The translations under genes and the position numbers were made by a program. From Apophysomyces variabilis (taxonomy: Eukaryota; Mucoromycota; Mucoromycetes; Mucorales; Mucoraceae): a stretch of DNA of 64,000 nucleotides. The notes beneath the pieces are model-generated. The model ran no database searches. It was not told the DNA's origin and worked only from the letters and a program-made list of their open reading frames with translations. Within the stretch, counting starts at the first letter, position 1. The number at the start of each line of letters is the position of its first letter. Below, one piece after another: positions 26,395-38,241 of this stretch. Location: positions 248,001 to 312,000 of the forward strand of contig MZZL01000379.1 in assembly GCA_002749535.1 (NCBI GenBank). Reading direction: 5' to 3'.

Positions 26395-28724
26395 ATGCAC
26401 GCACTGTCTGCGCGTTATGTCCTACGAAACGCACGATATTTCTCCTCGGCAGCGCAAGGTGCATCCGCCAGTCGATTAATGAAGCTGCGAACAGCCATGG
26501 CAGAACGGCCAGAAAAGTTGGATGCATTGTAAGCATTCTGATCTTGTTATCTCTCACGTTTTCACATGCCGTTTCCATAGTGTCATTCCTTCAGCGGACG
26601 CTCATCAGGTATCAGTCCAGCGCGACATGTTAAAGCGATTAGCCGTCTCACTTACAAACCGCTTAAAAATGCTCAGAGCGAATATACGGCCGAGTGTGAT
26701 AATAGACGAGCGTGGATTTCTGGGTTCACTGGCTCGGCAGGTAAAACAGAACGAAAGCAAAGAGAAGAGGAATATTCATGATTTTGAGGGGTGGTCAGGT
26801 TGCGCAGTGGTGACTCAGAAGACAGCTGCGTTGTTCACGGACGGCCGCTATTTTTTGCAGGCCTCACAGGAGCTTGATCCTAAAGCTTGGACTTTAATGA
26901 AAGAAGGTCTGCCAGGAGTACCAACTTGGCCGGAATACCTTGTCAAGGTGAGAAAAGAAGAAAGAAAAAAAAAGGGGGAAACGAGCGTCCGTTAACATTT
27001 CCCTATGCCAGCATCTACCTCCCAAGTCAACAGTGGGTTTCGACCCATCCGTGCTTACTGCCGGTAAGTAAGCGGTAGCGTAGCCATCTTAATACTGTTT
27101 CACTCAAAATCTTTTGCAGAAGAAGTATCAAAGTTGGCGCATGATCTAAGGTCTGTAGGATCCAAACTAGTGTCAGTTCCAAATCTCGTGGATACAATCC
27201 GTACAGATCGACCAGCTCGACCAGCTCAACCGATCCATGTCCACCCTATATATCTTGCCGGCAAAAGCCACTCCCAAAAACTCGATGAGCTGAGAGGTGA
27301 AATTCGCAAGCGTGAATGCAACGCAACGCTCATCTCTGCTTTGGATGAGATCGCATGGTTGTTAAATCTTAGAGGAAGTGATATTCATTGCAGTCCAGTG
27401 TTTTTTGCATATTGCTTGGTCACCCAAGATAAAACGACGCTTTATCTCCACGACGAACTGGGTCGATCCGGATCTGACGATATCCGATCGCATTTAGGAG
27501 ATGTGGAGATATGTGAATTTTCGAGATTGTTAGAAGACCTTGCTAGAACGCCTGGTCGCTTTATACTGGATAGTTCGACCAATTTCTCTATCGTGCAAAC
27601 ACTTGGCGAGGTAGGCTTTGCGCATTTGCGTAGCAAGAGATCTAACCGCTTTCGCACGGTTTCTTAGGACAGGATTCAATATGAACCTTCCTTGATTGCT
27701 TTGTCCAAAGCCGTTAAGAACGAAGCAGAATTGGTAGGCGTGCGAGCGTGTCATCGTAGGGATGCGGCTGCCGTTTGCCAACATTTCGCTTGGCTTGAGC
27801 ACAGCTTGCAAAATGGGAATCGCATTTGCGAGGCCGAAGCAGCAGATCATCTAGACAATATGCGTCGACAGCATCCTGAGTATATTGGCAAGTCTTTTGA
27901 TACAATTGCTGCCACAGGAGCTAACGGTGCTATTGTTCATTATCAACCACCAAGTGTTGGCTCTGCAGTGATCGATCCTCGACAGATCTATTTGTGTGAT
28001 TCTGGCGCCCATTATCTGGACGGCACGACGGATATCACCCGAACATACCTGTTTATGGGCCAACCTACAGAATTCCAGCAACGGGCATATACAAGAGTGC
28101 TTCAAGCGCACATTACCCTTGATCAAACGGTCTTTCCTGAAGGGATCACAGGTATTATACACAAAGCGATGTAAGGAACTGCGTGAAGATTAACTTGTCG
28201 CCATCATCTTAGGTTACCAGTTAGATGCCATTGCTCGTAGACCCATGTGGCAAGATGGATTGGACTATCGACATGGTACAGGCCATGGAGTAGGTGCATA
28301 TCTAAATGTTCATGAGGGACCACATGGAATCGGTCGTCGTCCTGCATATGATAAAGTACCACTCCAAAAAGGAATGCTGGTTACAAATGGTAAATTGTCC
28401 AGATGACTTGAGTTCCTATTCTCGACTAATAACGAAAAAAACGTCCTAGAACCAGGTTACTATGAAGATGGTCAATTTGGCATTCGGATTGAGAATGTGT
28501 TAACAGTGCGTAAACACTCTATTCAGGGATATCTGGGATTTGAACATTTGACATTCGTTCCTTTGGGTTCGCGCCTAATCCACCATCAATTTCTTAGCCA
28601 GGCCGAACGCCGTTGGATCAATAACTACCACGAAGAATGTCGAAGTGTACTGGAACCTCAATTGAAAGGAGATAGGCTAACGATGGCATGGATTGAGAAA
28701 GAAACTGCGCGTGTAGATGAATAA
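26395..28724 (+). CDS. Xaa-Pro aminopeptidase (aminopeptidase P, M24B)
   Basis: Removes an N-terminal residue that precedes proline; a two-metal 'pita-bread' peptidase. The start at 26395 gives HALSARYVLRNARYFSSAAQ, an Arg-rich mitochondrial-type presequence with an R-Y-F/S cleavage context, so a mitochondrial or dual location is likely. Next come the creatinase-like N-domains (VIPSADAHQSEYTAE, DNRRAWISGFTGSAG, ALFTDGRYFLQASQEL, ALDEIAWLLNLRGSDI) and the catalytic domain: IVHYQPP, DSGAHYLDGTTDITRT (two Asp ligands), HGTGHGVGAYLNVHEGP (His ligand), and NEPGYYEDGQFGIRIENV (two Glu ligands). At least seven introns, including two that lie in apparently open sequence (about 26612-26677 and 26741-26800). 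All ligands are present. Convergent with the next gene, with 19 bp between stops. Confidence 0.93.
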
Positions 28725-28743
28725 AAAAAGTCTATTAGGATAT

Positions 28744-29896
28744 CTATCCACTTCGGATTCGTCTAATATCGTCTTCTGTGTTTTGTATCTCTTTCAATAA
28801 TCGACTGTATGCAGTCCGAAGTGTTTCGAACTCTGGACCCAGGCTGTGATATTCCAGTAATTGGTGCTCTATTGCGGACAAACGCGCATATGTCTCTCGA
28901 CTTTGGGATTCTAGGAGAGATCTACAAAATCAAACGGAAAATAGAAAATCAAGGACGAGATCACCCGTCTATTGCTGTTGTTACCTTAGTATCCGTAAGG
29001 ATGAAACCATATTTTTACTGTAAGTTGTGGTCAACACATGCACATGAAGGGTCCTACGAGTTCGAATCCTGTCAGATGCACTCTTCATCAGATCGAAGAA
29101 AAGAAATGGCTTACTTTATCCTTAGTAGTAGAGCTTTGGTAAGCATTGCCTGATATGTGTCGAAAGCTTCGTTCTTTTCTCGCTCGTGTGGATCATTCAG
29201 TTTTTCCATAAGTATCCGCATCGTATCTAAAATATCTAGGATCACCTACGGAATTTTCCTTTCCACGGTCAGATAGACATAATAATCTACGTGTAACATT
29301 TACATCGAGATATTTCTTTACAAGTCCGGATAGGACTTCTCTATGTTGAATATTTTTAGTTTTTAATTGATTGACGTCGGCTTGTTTTTGGGTAATCTGT
29401 TCGATCAGACTGAATGCTTCTTCTTTATCCACCAAGACGAGAGGATCTGATACAAAGAAGATATAATGTGTTGGTCCATAGAGTCGATCCAGCCATGTAA
29501 GAATTCCCACCTTCATTTGCTTCTAACGTGATCATGCGTGCAACGTGTTCATAGTCTGTGCGTAAACTTTCCTCAATATCTCGTCGGATCTGGTCTGAGT
29601 GTTCCTTATGTTAGGATAGGTTATTAACTAAACAATATCCAATACGCATGTTGCTTTCTTTGCCCTACTTTTCGACTTTCGGGTTGTAACCGTTCTATAT
29701 GTGATTTCAACAAACGGGATTCCCATGCTTTTACACGTTCCTCATGCCACTAATATCCAAATTGCACTCATCAGCCGAATGTTATGTTTTGAGATGAACA
29801 AAAAGAGAAAAAAACCTTGTCAATCGTTTGACTTAACGATCGCGTGGTTAAATGCTCTGTTAAGTAATCTCTTTTCAGGATTTGTATAATGTCCAT
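28744..29896 (-). CDS. coiled-coil protein, HAUS4/augmin-like
   Basis: About 240 residues over six exons, almost wholly helical. It starts MDIIQILKRDYLTEHLTTRS and continues WHEERVKAWESRLLKSHIER, DIEESLRTDYEHVARMITLE, EEAFSLIEQITQKQADVNQL and KLNDPHEREKNEAFDTYQAM. It ends RLSAIEHQLLEYHSLGPEFE with AYSRLLKEIQNTEDDIRRIR. The C-terminal part 'L(x)YHSLGPEFE(x)L(x)(x)AYSRL' lines up well with the end of HAUS augmin-like complex subunit 4, which helps gamma-tubulin-dependent microtubule branching on the spindle. The rest is generic coiled coil, and the protein is shorter than human HAUS4 (about 360), so the call is tentative. The start lies only 33 bp beyond the stop of the upstream PA28-like gene; an unseen upstream exon is possible. 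Confidence 0.48.
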
Positions 29897-29929
29897 TTTA
29901 TTGCTGTGAAAGAAAAGGAAGTGACAATG

Positions 29930-30922
29930 TCAGCCACCATGACGAGAATGATAAAGCTCGGAAGCCACACCGCAAAACACTTTGTCTGTAACATAAACGA
30001 GAAAACTTGAGTAACTCTCTGCATTTTTGTTTGGCAGTGGCATCTTACATGCGTTTTGTATTTCGTTTAGATAGAATTTCAATTTGATCCTCTGTACTTC
30101 GTCTAGAATACGGAGAGCGCTGGATATCATCCGAACGTAGGTATGAAAATCAATCCGTACATAACTCCTTGTTTACCGTTGATTCTCTTTTTCGTCTTTA
30201 GTGCATCTAAAGACAGATACAAAAAAGTGATAGTTTTGAAGAATGGCTAATGGTTAGAAGAGAAGAGAAGAAAAGACAAATAACCGAGCAACCTAAGAAA
30301 GTCCAAACGTTTGGTGTGATAATCTAATATGGCATCCAGTGTTTTCAATGCATGCTCTTCAGCTTTGATCACACCTGAATGGATCACTTTTGTTTTGTTA
30401 TGTCATGACATTAGTACTCCTGGACAATATATCCCTGCATGCAGGGAAAAAAAGACATTGCCTTTGCACCAAAGGTGGATGCGCTCGTTATCTTTCTGTT
30501 GATCACTGTTACTGGATTAAAGTTTTGATCAGCTCTCTTTCTTTGACATTGAGCATGTCAAACCTGTTCAGAGTCTCATATCGACACCAAGCCTTGACTG
30601 GGACGAAGAAAAGAAAAGGAAAACGTGAAGGTCATTCTCCGTGAAGGTGTTATTATTGTATATTCTTAATACACTTACGTGTGTTTGCATAACTGAGCAA
30701 GAATCCTGCTTCATCTTTTGTGACAGATTCCAACGTATACAAATCGGCATCGACAGGCGGCTTGCATAACATACTACCATCTTCAAGTGCACGTTTCTTT
30801 CGACTTGTATCTCTTGTTGGAAGTGTTTGGATATATTCCAAACGATCAGGAATGCCATATTTAATGATGTATCGAACATCGTCAATCTGATCCTTCATCA
30901 TTGATGGAATCACACAAAGCAA
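29930..30922 (-). CDS. PA28 (11S/REG) proteasome-activator-like protein
   Basis: Several short exons. The N-terminal exon reads DDVRYIIKYGIPDRLEYIQT, LPTRDTSRKKRALEDGSM and VTKDEAGFLLSYANT, followed by LKAWCRYETLN. Later exons read VIKAEEHALKTLDAILDYHT, KRLDFLRCTKDEKENQRALR and ILDEVQRIKLKFYLNEIQNA, then YKVFCGVASELYHSRHGG at the end. Order and spacing follow PA28gamma: a linker with a KKRRLDE-like patch, an EIRLLIEKCNTVKMW-like helix, a helix pair, then IDEKEYISLRLIISELRNQY near the C-terminus. PA28 heptamers cap the 20S proteasome without ATP. The activation-loop region is not resolved, because the exon between about 30370 and 30560 could not be placed with certainty. The N-terminal start is also uncertain (first ATG at 30922 or a pair at 30898-30901). 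Divergent with the F-box gene. Confidence 0.5.
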
Positions 30923-31131
30923 GGAATAAAAATAACAAACAAAAGCAAAGGGAGAAAAAGGAGATGTCCATGCATTTGTTCATTTTAATTTCCGTAAGTA
31001 AGGTTTCCTCATGATTGCTTTATAAACCGTATATCATTTGCGTATAATGTAGTCCTCTTTGGTTTTCCTTCTTCCTCTCTGTTCCCCCCCCCTTTCCCCC
31101 ATTTTTTCTTCTTCTTTCTTCTCATATACGT

Positions 31132-32322
31132 ATGTCGACCTTATTGCATCTGCCAACAGAGATACTGTATCAGATATTAAGTTGGTTATCCGACAGAGAT
31201 CTGGAACAGATCTGTTATGTATGATGGGATTTTTGTGCTGACTTGAACTTCTTCTATGTCTGACCTATTTCTATTTAGACATGCTGGGCTAATTATGGGC
31301 TAAAAGATGATGAATCCTTATGGCGCATCATGTTCTTGCGACGTTTTCCTCGGATCGCCACGAAACCAAACAAATTATCATGGCGTGAATGGTACAAATC
31401 AAAAGGTAAACCTTGGGTACGAGGAGATAGGAAAGCAACAGTGAAGAAAGGAGAAAAAAGAAGACAACAAAATAAACGTTGGTCATCCCCAAGCGCTTTT
31501 AAGGTTATCTGTGGCAAAAGAGATGACTGTTGCCCATATCCAAAGCCCATACTGGCAAACGGTCGATACTACCCAGAGCATGTATGGTCGAACCATCAAG
31601 TTGCAATCGATCTGTTGGTTGGATGTAGGAAAATAGATAAAGTGAACTGCAAAAGGTTTGCAGGAGGTTTCTGACGATGGATTTTAGGTTCATGGTTTAT
31701 TTGAAGGTGTTCCATCTGGTACATATCAAATCCAGTGGCGCGTTCGTTTATCCTATCCGGCACGATGGAATGAACCACTCGATTTTACGGCAACTCCACT
31801 TGTAAAAGCCAAGATTCCGGATAATCCATGTCCTCTTTTGTTTTTTGCTTTCAATCGAAGTTGACATCCAGATTCTTATTTGTAGGCTGACCCAACGCAG
31901 ACCATCCGGTACACCACACCAAACGGGTTTTTCCAACGCCAGGACGTAGTCGCCGATGCTTGGATTCTCTTAACCATTCCTATTCGTTTGGACATCAAAG
32001 GTGGCTTTTCGGATGTGGAGGTGTCGCATGAGAAAAAGACAAGATTATGGAAATCAGGACTGGTAAAGATCAGATATTGTAAACTTTAACCATTAACCAA
32101 TCTGGATGCTTTCTTTTTCAGGAATTAGATTGGGTCCGCTTGATCCCCTGCGAGGGAGAAATATCGGATCAGATCATCGTCAAACATGAAAAGCGGGGAG
32201 CAGTGTCAGGATCCGCCAGGTCCCTTGTATCGCTTTCATTTGCGTGGGATGCAATATCAGTCATGACTGGGTATGCTCGGAAAAGTGTCAATGCCTTTCT
32301 GGAAAGCTTAAACTATCTATGA
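31132..32322 (+). CDS. F-box protein with PP2-like C-terminal domain
   Basis: Likely a substrate receptor of an SCF ubiquitin ligase. The first exon encodes MSTLLHLPTEILYQILSWLS with DRDLEQIC, which continues after an intron into CWANYGLKDDESLWRIMFLR, a clear F-box. A basic region follows (KPWVRGDRKATVKKGEKRRQ). The second half resembles plant phloem-protein-2 type domains found behind F-boxes: GRYYPEHVWSNHQVAIDLL, VHGLFEGVPSGTYQIQWRVR, NGFFQRQDVVADAWILLTIP and LELDWVRLIPCEG. Four exons; the last acceptor precedes ELDWVRL. PP2 domains bind glycans in plants, so glycoprotein recognition is conceivable here, but that is inference. The start is the first ATG of the F-box frame. A C/T-rich tract lies just upstream (31070-31125). 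Confidence 0.72.
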
Positions 32323-33007
32323 AAACGAATATATTGTTTGTTACTATGCCTTTCTATTTTTCCATCTATTTGCTGTAATTCTTTCGATAAAAAGACTGGA
32401 CAAAGATATACATACATGTACGCATAAAGCAATTGTAAAGGATCGAAAATCTTTCGCGCATTGCCGCTTATGCATGATATGTATAAATTCTGATACATTT
32501 TAGCTATACTGCGTCTCACGGAGCCAGCTACGTGGAACAGAAGGAAGCATAAAATGTTTGATTGCTACCCAAATATCGCATAATTTCCTGCAGGTACCAC
32601 ATTTGGGGAGGCACGTTTGATCGTACTCTGAATGCATGCCTCTTTTCGGCCACTGAAAGGCGAGCACGTTAAGATTGGCTTTTGGTCTGAATCGGTACGG
32701 GATTTAGTGGGATATAGCAACTGACTATCTGTCTTTTTTTGCATGCGGGCTAAGTAGAAGTGGCCCTTCTTTCATAACAAAGGTAAGTTGGGCTGCAAAA
32801 CAAACAACGAATGGGAATTTGCGAACTATATACAGGTTCTCTCCAGTACTTTTTTTTTGCGGAAACATTTGCGCTGCTCGAAAAATGTTTTTGCGCGCAA
32901 AAATTACTCGAAAATACCGATTGCCTCAGATGAGCTACTGGCCATGACTTCGTTTTATCCCGTCGTGCCATAGCCAAATCCAGTTTCTTTTTGCATAGAC
33001 TGTATTG
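32323..33007. other. intergenic region, no gene seen
   Basis: Between two plus-strand genes. Short frames only. Confidence 0.45.
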
Positions 33008-34601
33008 ATGTCGCTCACAGGCTTGTTCCGTTTTGTTGAAAAGCAACACCATGAGACCAAGCTCACCTTAACCGCCATTGCTGCTGCAACATTAACAGCC
33101 TCGGCCCTGCTATCGTTCCAAGCTATACGACGACAACGACAAGTAGTGAGTAAAAGCGAGGATATCTCGGTATATCAGCAACCGTGGAGTCCTTCTACCC
33201 ATCATGTCGAGCATGACCCATCGCTTATTGACGAACAACTTGCGCGCAATATTGCTTTTCTTGGCCGGGAAGGGGTCGACAAAGTTAGAAACTCCTTTGT
33301 CATTGTGGTGGGCGCTGGAAGCGTCGGATCCTGGGCTGCGCTGATGTTATTGCGCGCAGGCGTTGGCAAAATCCGCATTATTGACCCTGCCTTTGTCGGG
33401 CCTGCGAGTATGATGGTTCATGCAACAGCTAGGATCAGCGATATTGGGCTTCCCAAAGCCGTTGTCTTGGAAAAACACTTCAAGGAAATCGCACCCTTTG
33501 TTCACATTGAAAGCTGCGTCGAGCTGCTCACGGCACATAACAGAGACAAGCTTTTGGCCGGTAAAGAAAAAGAGATGTTGATAAAAGAAAACGCCATGCG
33601 TTTTAATGCATTTTTTCGAACACAAAAGGCAATCCGGATTACGTGGTCGATGCAATGGATACGGCGGACGCTAAGATTGAGTTGATCCAGTACTGCTACG
33701 CCAAACAGCTGAAGTTGATCAGTCATATTAGCCCGGGCGCAAAAGCAGATCCTACACGGATCCAAATTGCAGACATAAGTGATACGCTAGGTAAAAAAAA
33801 AAATGAGGATGTCAAGGTGATATGGCCATAATAGCTGAGTGCCTTTTTTTTTGAGACCAGACGATCCAATGGCACGCGCATTTAGACGCAGACTGAGAAA
33901 AATGCATATTGATCGAAACGTGCCTATCGCCTTTTCAAGTGAAAAACCAAAGCATAGCAAATTTTTGTCTCAGGGTAAAGCGGATAGACAATATGATCAG
34001 CATCTTTGACATACCCGGGGCCATAGATATCAATGGGTTGCCTGTTCTTGGTCCCGTTCCGGCCATGTTCGGAATGGCCATCGCAACTCATATTCTTTTG
34101 GATATCACGAATTTCTCTGCGTTAAAAGCACCTAATCTAAAGCCACGCGATGGCACATATGCGCGTATTCATCGAGAACTCGCAACACGAGAGGAAAAAG
34201 TCTACGGCGTGCGGTAAAAAATCCTAGAAGAATGTCTTGTTGTTCTTCCGTTCCTCTGATTTACGTTTTCTCCCTTTTACTTTAGTAATTGCCCTCTGGA
34301 GGTGGCTGATGTGGGATACATATTTGAAGAACTGTGGTCTGGAAAGAGCGTGCTCTCAGGACCTCAAGATCGCTTGGCATTGGCACGATGGGATAGAACT
34401 AAACCTTTAAGCTATTTTAATACTGTCTGCATGTCGAAAGAGGAAGCTAGGGCACATGATGCATTGCCTGCTACGGTGGATCTTCGACAACATTATGGTG
34501 ATGGTAAGTGTAACTCGTCAAACGTTCCTAATGTTTAATATATTGCGGCAGACGTTGTCGATTTTGTACATAGGCAATTTGAACTAGAAAGAAAAATATA
34601 A
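33008..34601 (+). CDS. tRNA threonylcarbamoyladenosine dehydratase (TCD), E1-like
   Basis: ATP-dependent cyclisation of t6A37 to ct6A in tRNAs; the yeast forms Tcd1/Tcd2 sit on the mitochondrial outer membrane. The N-terminus has a hydrophobic anchor (LTAIAAATLTASALLSFQAI). The ThiF/E1 Rossmann core follows: NIAFLGREGVDKVRNSFVIV, VGAGSVGSWAALMLLRAGVG, RIIDPAFVGP, DYVVDAMDTADAKIELI and HISPGAKADPTRIQIADIS. The C-terminal part reads MARAFRRRLRKMHID, LPVLGPVPAMFGMAIATHIL and GYIFEELWSGKSVLSG. Introns lie at about 33571-33629, 33792-33860, 33976-34027, 34217-34286 and 34506-34552. The last exon gives VVDFVHRQFELERKI, ending at 34601. Removing the 52-nt intron at 33976-34027 also cures what looks like a frameshift. 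The start ATG is the second codon of an open frame. Convergent with the sorting nexin, with 23 bp between stops. Confidence 0.88.
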
Positions 34602-34624
34602 ACTTTACAATACATGACAGAGCA

Positions 34625-36661
34625 TTAGAGAGAAGCTTTCTGTAATTCTTCTTGACATTCTCGCCAAGACTCAAGATTCTGTTTGCAAGATCAGCTAAAG
34701 TTAGCATCACCTGTGGATACCATAGCTGGTGAGAGAAGCATTACCTTTTGACAGTAGCGGATATGTGTTTTCGCATAAGCGATGAGCGTGTCTCGGACGT
34801 CTTGTATTCTCTCGCGTTCATATCTATCCAACTCGGCTTGTAGGCCCACCGAGATCTCAGCCAGGTCTTTACGCGTCACATGTAGAGCTTCCTGAAGCTA
34901 ACAAAAGGCGAAAGCCATGTTAAATTATTTTTCCTCCTGGGCAAAGGTCGTGCTCGTTTCTTTTTCCTTACCACGCCGACGGCATCTGTGGATTTGCTTA
35001 TTTGACTGCGTCTTGTGGCTGCAGGATCAACATCGACGATATTTTGTAATGTGTGGCCGATGAAACTAATCAGGTTCACTGGCCCACCCCAACGAGCAGG
35101 GTGTTGACGGGCCAACATGACAGCTTGATCCACATCCTCGGGATCTACTGCTGGGGCAATCTCTTCATATCGTTTGGTTTCATTTTCTATCCGCAGTAAA
35201 CTCTCCAATGCCTCTTTCTTGTTGTTGAGAGACATTTCTATCATCTCCACCTGAGCATGTTTCAGATGTCGAAACCTCAATACCTGCTTGACAATCTCAG
35301 CAAACTGAGCCTGCTCCTCGACAGGTTCGGCAAATTCACTCTCAAGAGATGCAAGCTAGGTAATGCGTTACTCTTTACTTATGGCGTCCAGCTTGCTTTG
35401 CAGTAGATTATTACCATTCGAGTTATCCCTTGAGAAGACTCATCTGTTGCTTGACCAATTCTTTCAATAACTCTTGCCAGTTTCCCTTTCTCATAAAGAC
35501 TAATAGCATTGTATATCGCACCTGACTCTGCTTCATCCTTGGCAACCTCTATATGAACGCTAAAACGTAAGTCCAACCATGATTTCTTGTAATCATTCGC
35601 GGCAGAGTACCTTGAAGCTGGCGCATGATGTTTCGCTGCAGTTTGTCCAGATGGTTGGTTAGGTAATTTGGGATACGACAGTTCAAATCATCTATGTTCG
35701 CGAACTGTCGATCCGGCGTTTTCAGCACGTAGGTTGACGTTGGGAATGGGATTAAAGGATTGGATAAAACAGCTTGGGAGTTTGGTAATGTCTTGCTAAC
35801 CACCATCTGGAACGGATTTGCCGGCAAAAGGGACAAAGGAGGCGAACGGACAAGATCTGACTGCAACGAATAAAAAGATGTCAATACAATAATGCATAAA
35901 GGCACTTATTTGATTTTACCCAATTGACACTGTTTTGTAGAAATTGATGGAAATAATGATCCTTGCCAAGCTCGGGATGCTTGCTCACGCGATTTAAAAA
36001 CGTCTGCAGCCTACGTTTTCTTTTTTCAACTATAAACTTGTCAGTTTTGGATCGAAGGGTCGCGTATTCCGCTGTGGGAGAAACAGACAAATCAATCAAA
36101 CATTGTTCAGCACGTAAAAACCTACTTACCAAGTGAATGTTTATCAGGGATAGGTGGCACAATAGCGATCGGGTAGAGTCGGGTTAGCACAAGCCGTAGC
36201 GATTCAAAGTCGCTGTATCGTCGTTTGAGTTCAATGTCCTTTTTATGAGAGTCAGTAGGGAGGAGAAACGTATATATGGCGGCAGACATTTACACCGATG
36301 CGGATGTGGTAGGCAGTATAAGTCTTCCCTTCTGAAGATTGCCTTTGCGCATCGGTGATGAAAATATAGCTTTCGTCCTGGTGAAGTGCACGGTTCACAG
36401 GGCACCCACATGTGGCCCTCCAAGAGTTGCGATGCTGACGGTTGATCATGGCGTAGAAAAAGAAGGAAAAGAAAGAAAAGATGCATCAATAGGCATAGAG
36501 AGGGTCTGCAGTTGTAATACGCCGACCGTCGTATGTCATCCTGAAAAGGAGGCGCTGTGTCCGTTTGAAAGTTCGGAAGATCTCTAAAACAGATTACCCG
36601 CATTTAGAAGCTTTTCTTCATCAAGCAAACCGTTGTTAGATGAACTGGAAATGTGCGACAT
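34625..36661 (-). CDS. PX-BAR sorting nexin, Snx41/Atg20 type
   Basis: Binds PI3P on endosomes and helps recycling and selective autophagy, usually as a dimer with Snx4. The PX domain starts at [19 protein letters not shown] and TAYHIRIG, continues [18 protein letters not shown] and [10 protein letters not shown] (the lipid-binding RRYSDF and P-P-K motifs), then [20 protein letters not shown] and [11 protein letters not shown]. After a linker with [17 protein letters not shown] come BAR helices: [13 protein letters not shown] region, [60 protein letters not shown] and, across an intron, [17 protein letters not shown] at the end. More than ten exons. The N-terminal exon from [20 protein letters not shown] at 36661 is plausible, but its junction to the PX exon (acceptor at about 36390) is not resolved. 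Confidence 0.8.
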
Positions 36662-36998
36662 TTGATACAGGAACAGTTTAGCTATCACATCTTATTGTAG
36701 AAATATCAAAAGATGGCGAGTCATGTCTGTTTTATGACTATAAGACCAAAAGACCATTGGGTGATGTTGTTATGTCCTTCTAAAGAGTCATTATGGAGCT
36801 TAAAAATGCAACGGAACAGGACCTATATTGTAAAACCCCTTCTATATCTCCTTTCACGCACAGGCCAACCACAATCGCATCATGCAAAATCACATCTCTG
36901 GTACTCATTTAAATACACCTCGTGTCAACCATGATGCTCAAATATAGCACAGTATTTGGCAAAGTATCCCGGCGTGATTCTTGTTTATTACTTCTTGT
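36662..36998. other. intergenic region
   Basis: About 340 bp upstream of the sorting nexin and downstream of the next minus-strand gene. No coding signal. Confidence 0.5.
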
Positions 36999-37541
36999 TT
37001 ACGATTCGACCAAAATACTTTTCAGACCCACCAAGGCATTTTTGCCATTGTCACCACGAATGAGGCCAAGTACTAATACTGTGATTGTTATCTCCCCGAT
37101 CAAATACACCTTTGCGTTCTCTTCCGATTCTCCGAATAACTCCTTGAACTTTTCTAATAATGCGCGGAATCCACTTGCTTGCTTGTATGGATCATTTGCT
37201 TTGCTCGTAAGTGGTTCGAAAAATGCTGTCAAAGACTTTACATCGCGATCCCCGTCTTCTTCGACAAGTCCTAGATCGATAAGCTCTTCCACAGTAGGTA
37301 AAGTCGATTTGTCCCAAGCAATATTGAGAGATTCGAATGGAGCGTCTGTCTCAGAAACCAGCATAAGATCGCCTGCTGTTTCCTTTAACGATTGCTGAAC
37401 CGATGTCGCAGCAGAAAAATCCGCGGAGGCGAGCAATGGCGTCGTTTGGGAATTCTCGTTTCTTGGTGGGTTTCTTGGCGGATTGATTTTGGGGTTGTTC
37501 AGCATGGCAAGGTAACTATCATTAGCATTGTCTTGGTCCAT
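36999..37541 (-). CDS. NuiA (nuclease A inhibitor)-like domain protein
   Basis: A single-exon frame of about 180 residues. After a low-complexity N-terminus (NPPRNPPRNENSQTTPLL) comes a domain with the NuiA pattern: DLMLVSETDAPFESL (the 'SEsd.PfE' motif), TAFFEPLTSKANDPYKQASG, FRALLEKFKELFGES, AKVYLIGEITITVLVLGLI and NALVGLKSILVES ('KVYliGei.i.vyvlG......laGlkt..vET'). In Anabaena NuiA inhibits the secreted nuclease NucA; eukaryotic homologues with this domain are mostly uncharacterised. Inhibitor function here is therefore only a family-based guess. The start MDQDNANDSYLAML is preferred to ATGs further upstream in the same frame (to 37643), which read as a spacer. Confidence 0.7.
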   Translation of the reverse strand: MDQDNANDSYLAMLNNPKINPPRNPPRNENSQTTPLLASADFSAATSVQQSLKETAGDLMLVSETDAPFESLNIAWDKSTLPTVEELIDLGLVEEDGDRDVKSLTAFFEPLTSKANDPYKQASGFRALLEKFKELFGESEENAKVYLIGEITITVLVLGLIRGDNGKNALVGLKSILVES

Positions 37542-38241
37542 TTTACAAATGGTTGCAACGAGAAAAAAGTGTGGTTTTTGGGACTTGATCCTATGGAGGG
37601 ATTCAAGGACTTTAAAGCGCAACCAATAAGATCTCCGTCCCATGCGCTAGGTCGACGTGCAGGAATAGTGTGCCCCGAACCCTTGCGAAGCCAGCCAGAA
37701 CTCGTGACATAGACACACTTCGCAAATATGAAAAGATAATAAGTACCAAAAATATTTACGCGCTAAGGAATGGAAATCAAAAGATCAATCGCTTTGAGTC
37801 TGATATCTGACGGTTACAGTGTTCTTAATGCTTTGAATAAACGGGTTACTGTTAACGTAACGTTTCATGGTTGAACACAACTGAATCAGGTTGCCAACTG
37901 TGTTCGAACAAGCGTTAGTTATTATTGTCAGCATTGTACACAGGCAATATTGCGTTCATGGACAGTGTTATCCATTCTCTAACTGACCGGATATACATTT
38001 TACGGGGATCTTTGAGGATCACGGACTATCTGGATAAGTTGGGCTTAAACAGCCATCTTCTCATACAATAACAATCCAGTTTTGGTTACATTATTGAGCA
38101 GTTAGATCCCCTTCAGTAGATGGGACGAGCTAGAAATAGTTCGCCAACTGTCATGCTTAGTCATTGGCTCAGGCTGGAATCATTCAAATTCCAAAGGGGA
38201 AGCTCCGCTCGATCTCCCCTTGACTTGAACTTGTCAAAGCG
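37542..38241. other. intergenic region
   Basis: Between the divergent NuiA-like and SRA1-type genes. No gene seen. Confidence 0.45.

Noticed and set aside
29035..29090. tRNA-like string 'agttcgaatcctgtcag' inside the HAUS4-like gene
   Set aside because: No matching acceptor stem or anticodon arm, and the T-stem does not pair well.
33950..34030. Apparent frameshift in the TCD gene between FLSQ and LPVLGPV
   Set aside because: A 52-nt GT...AG intron at 33976-34027 joins the two frames exactly.
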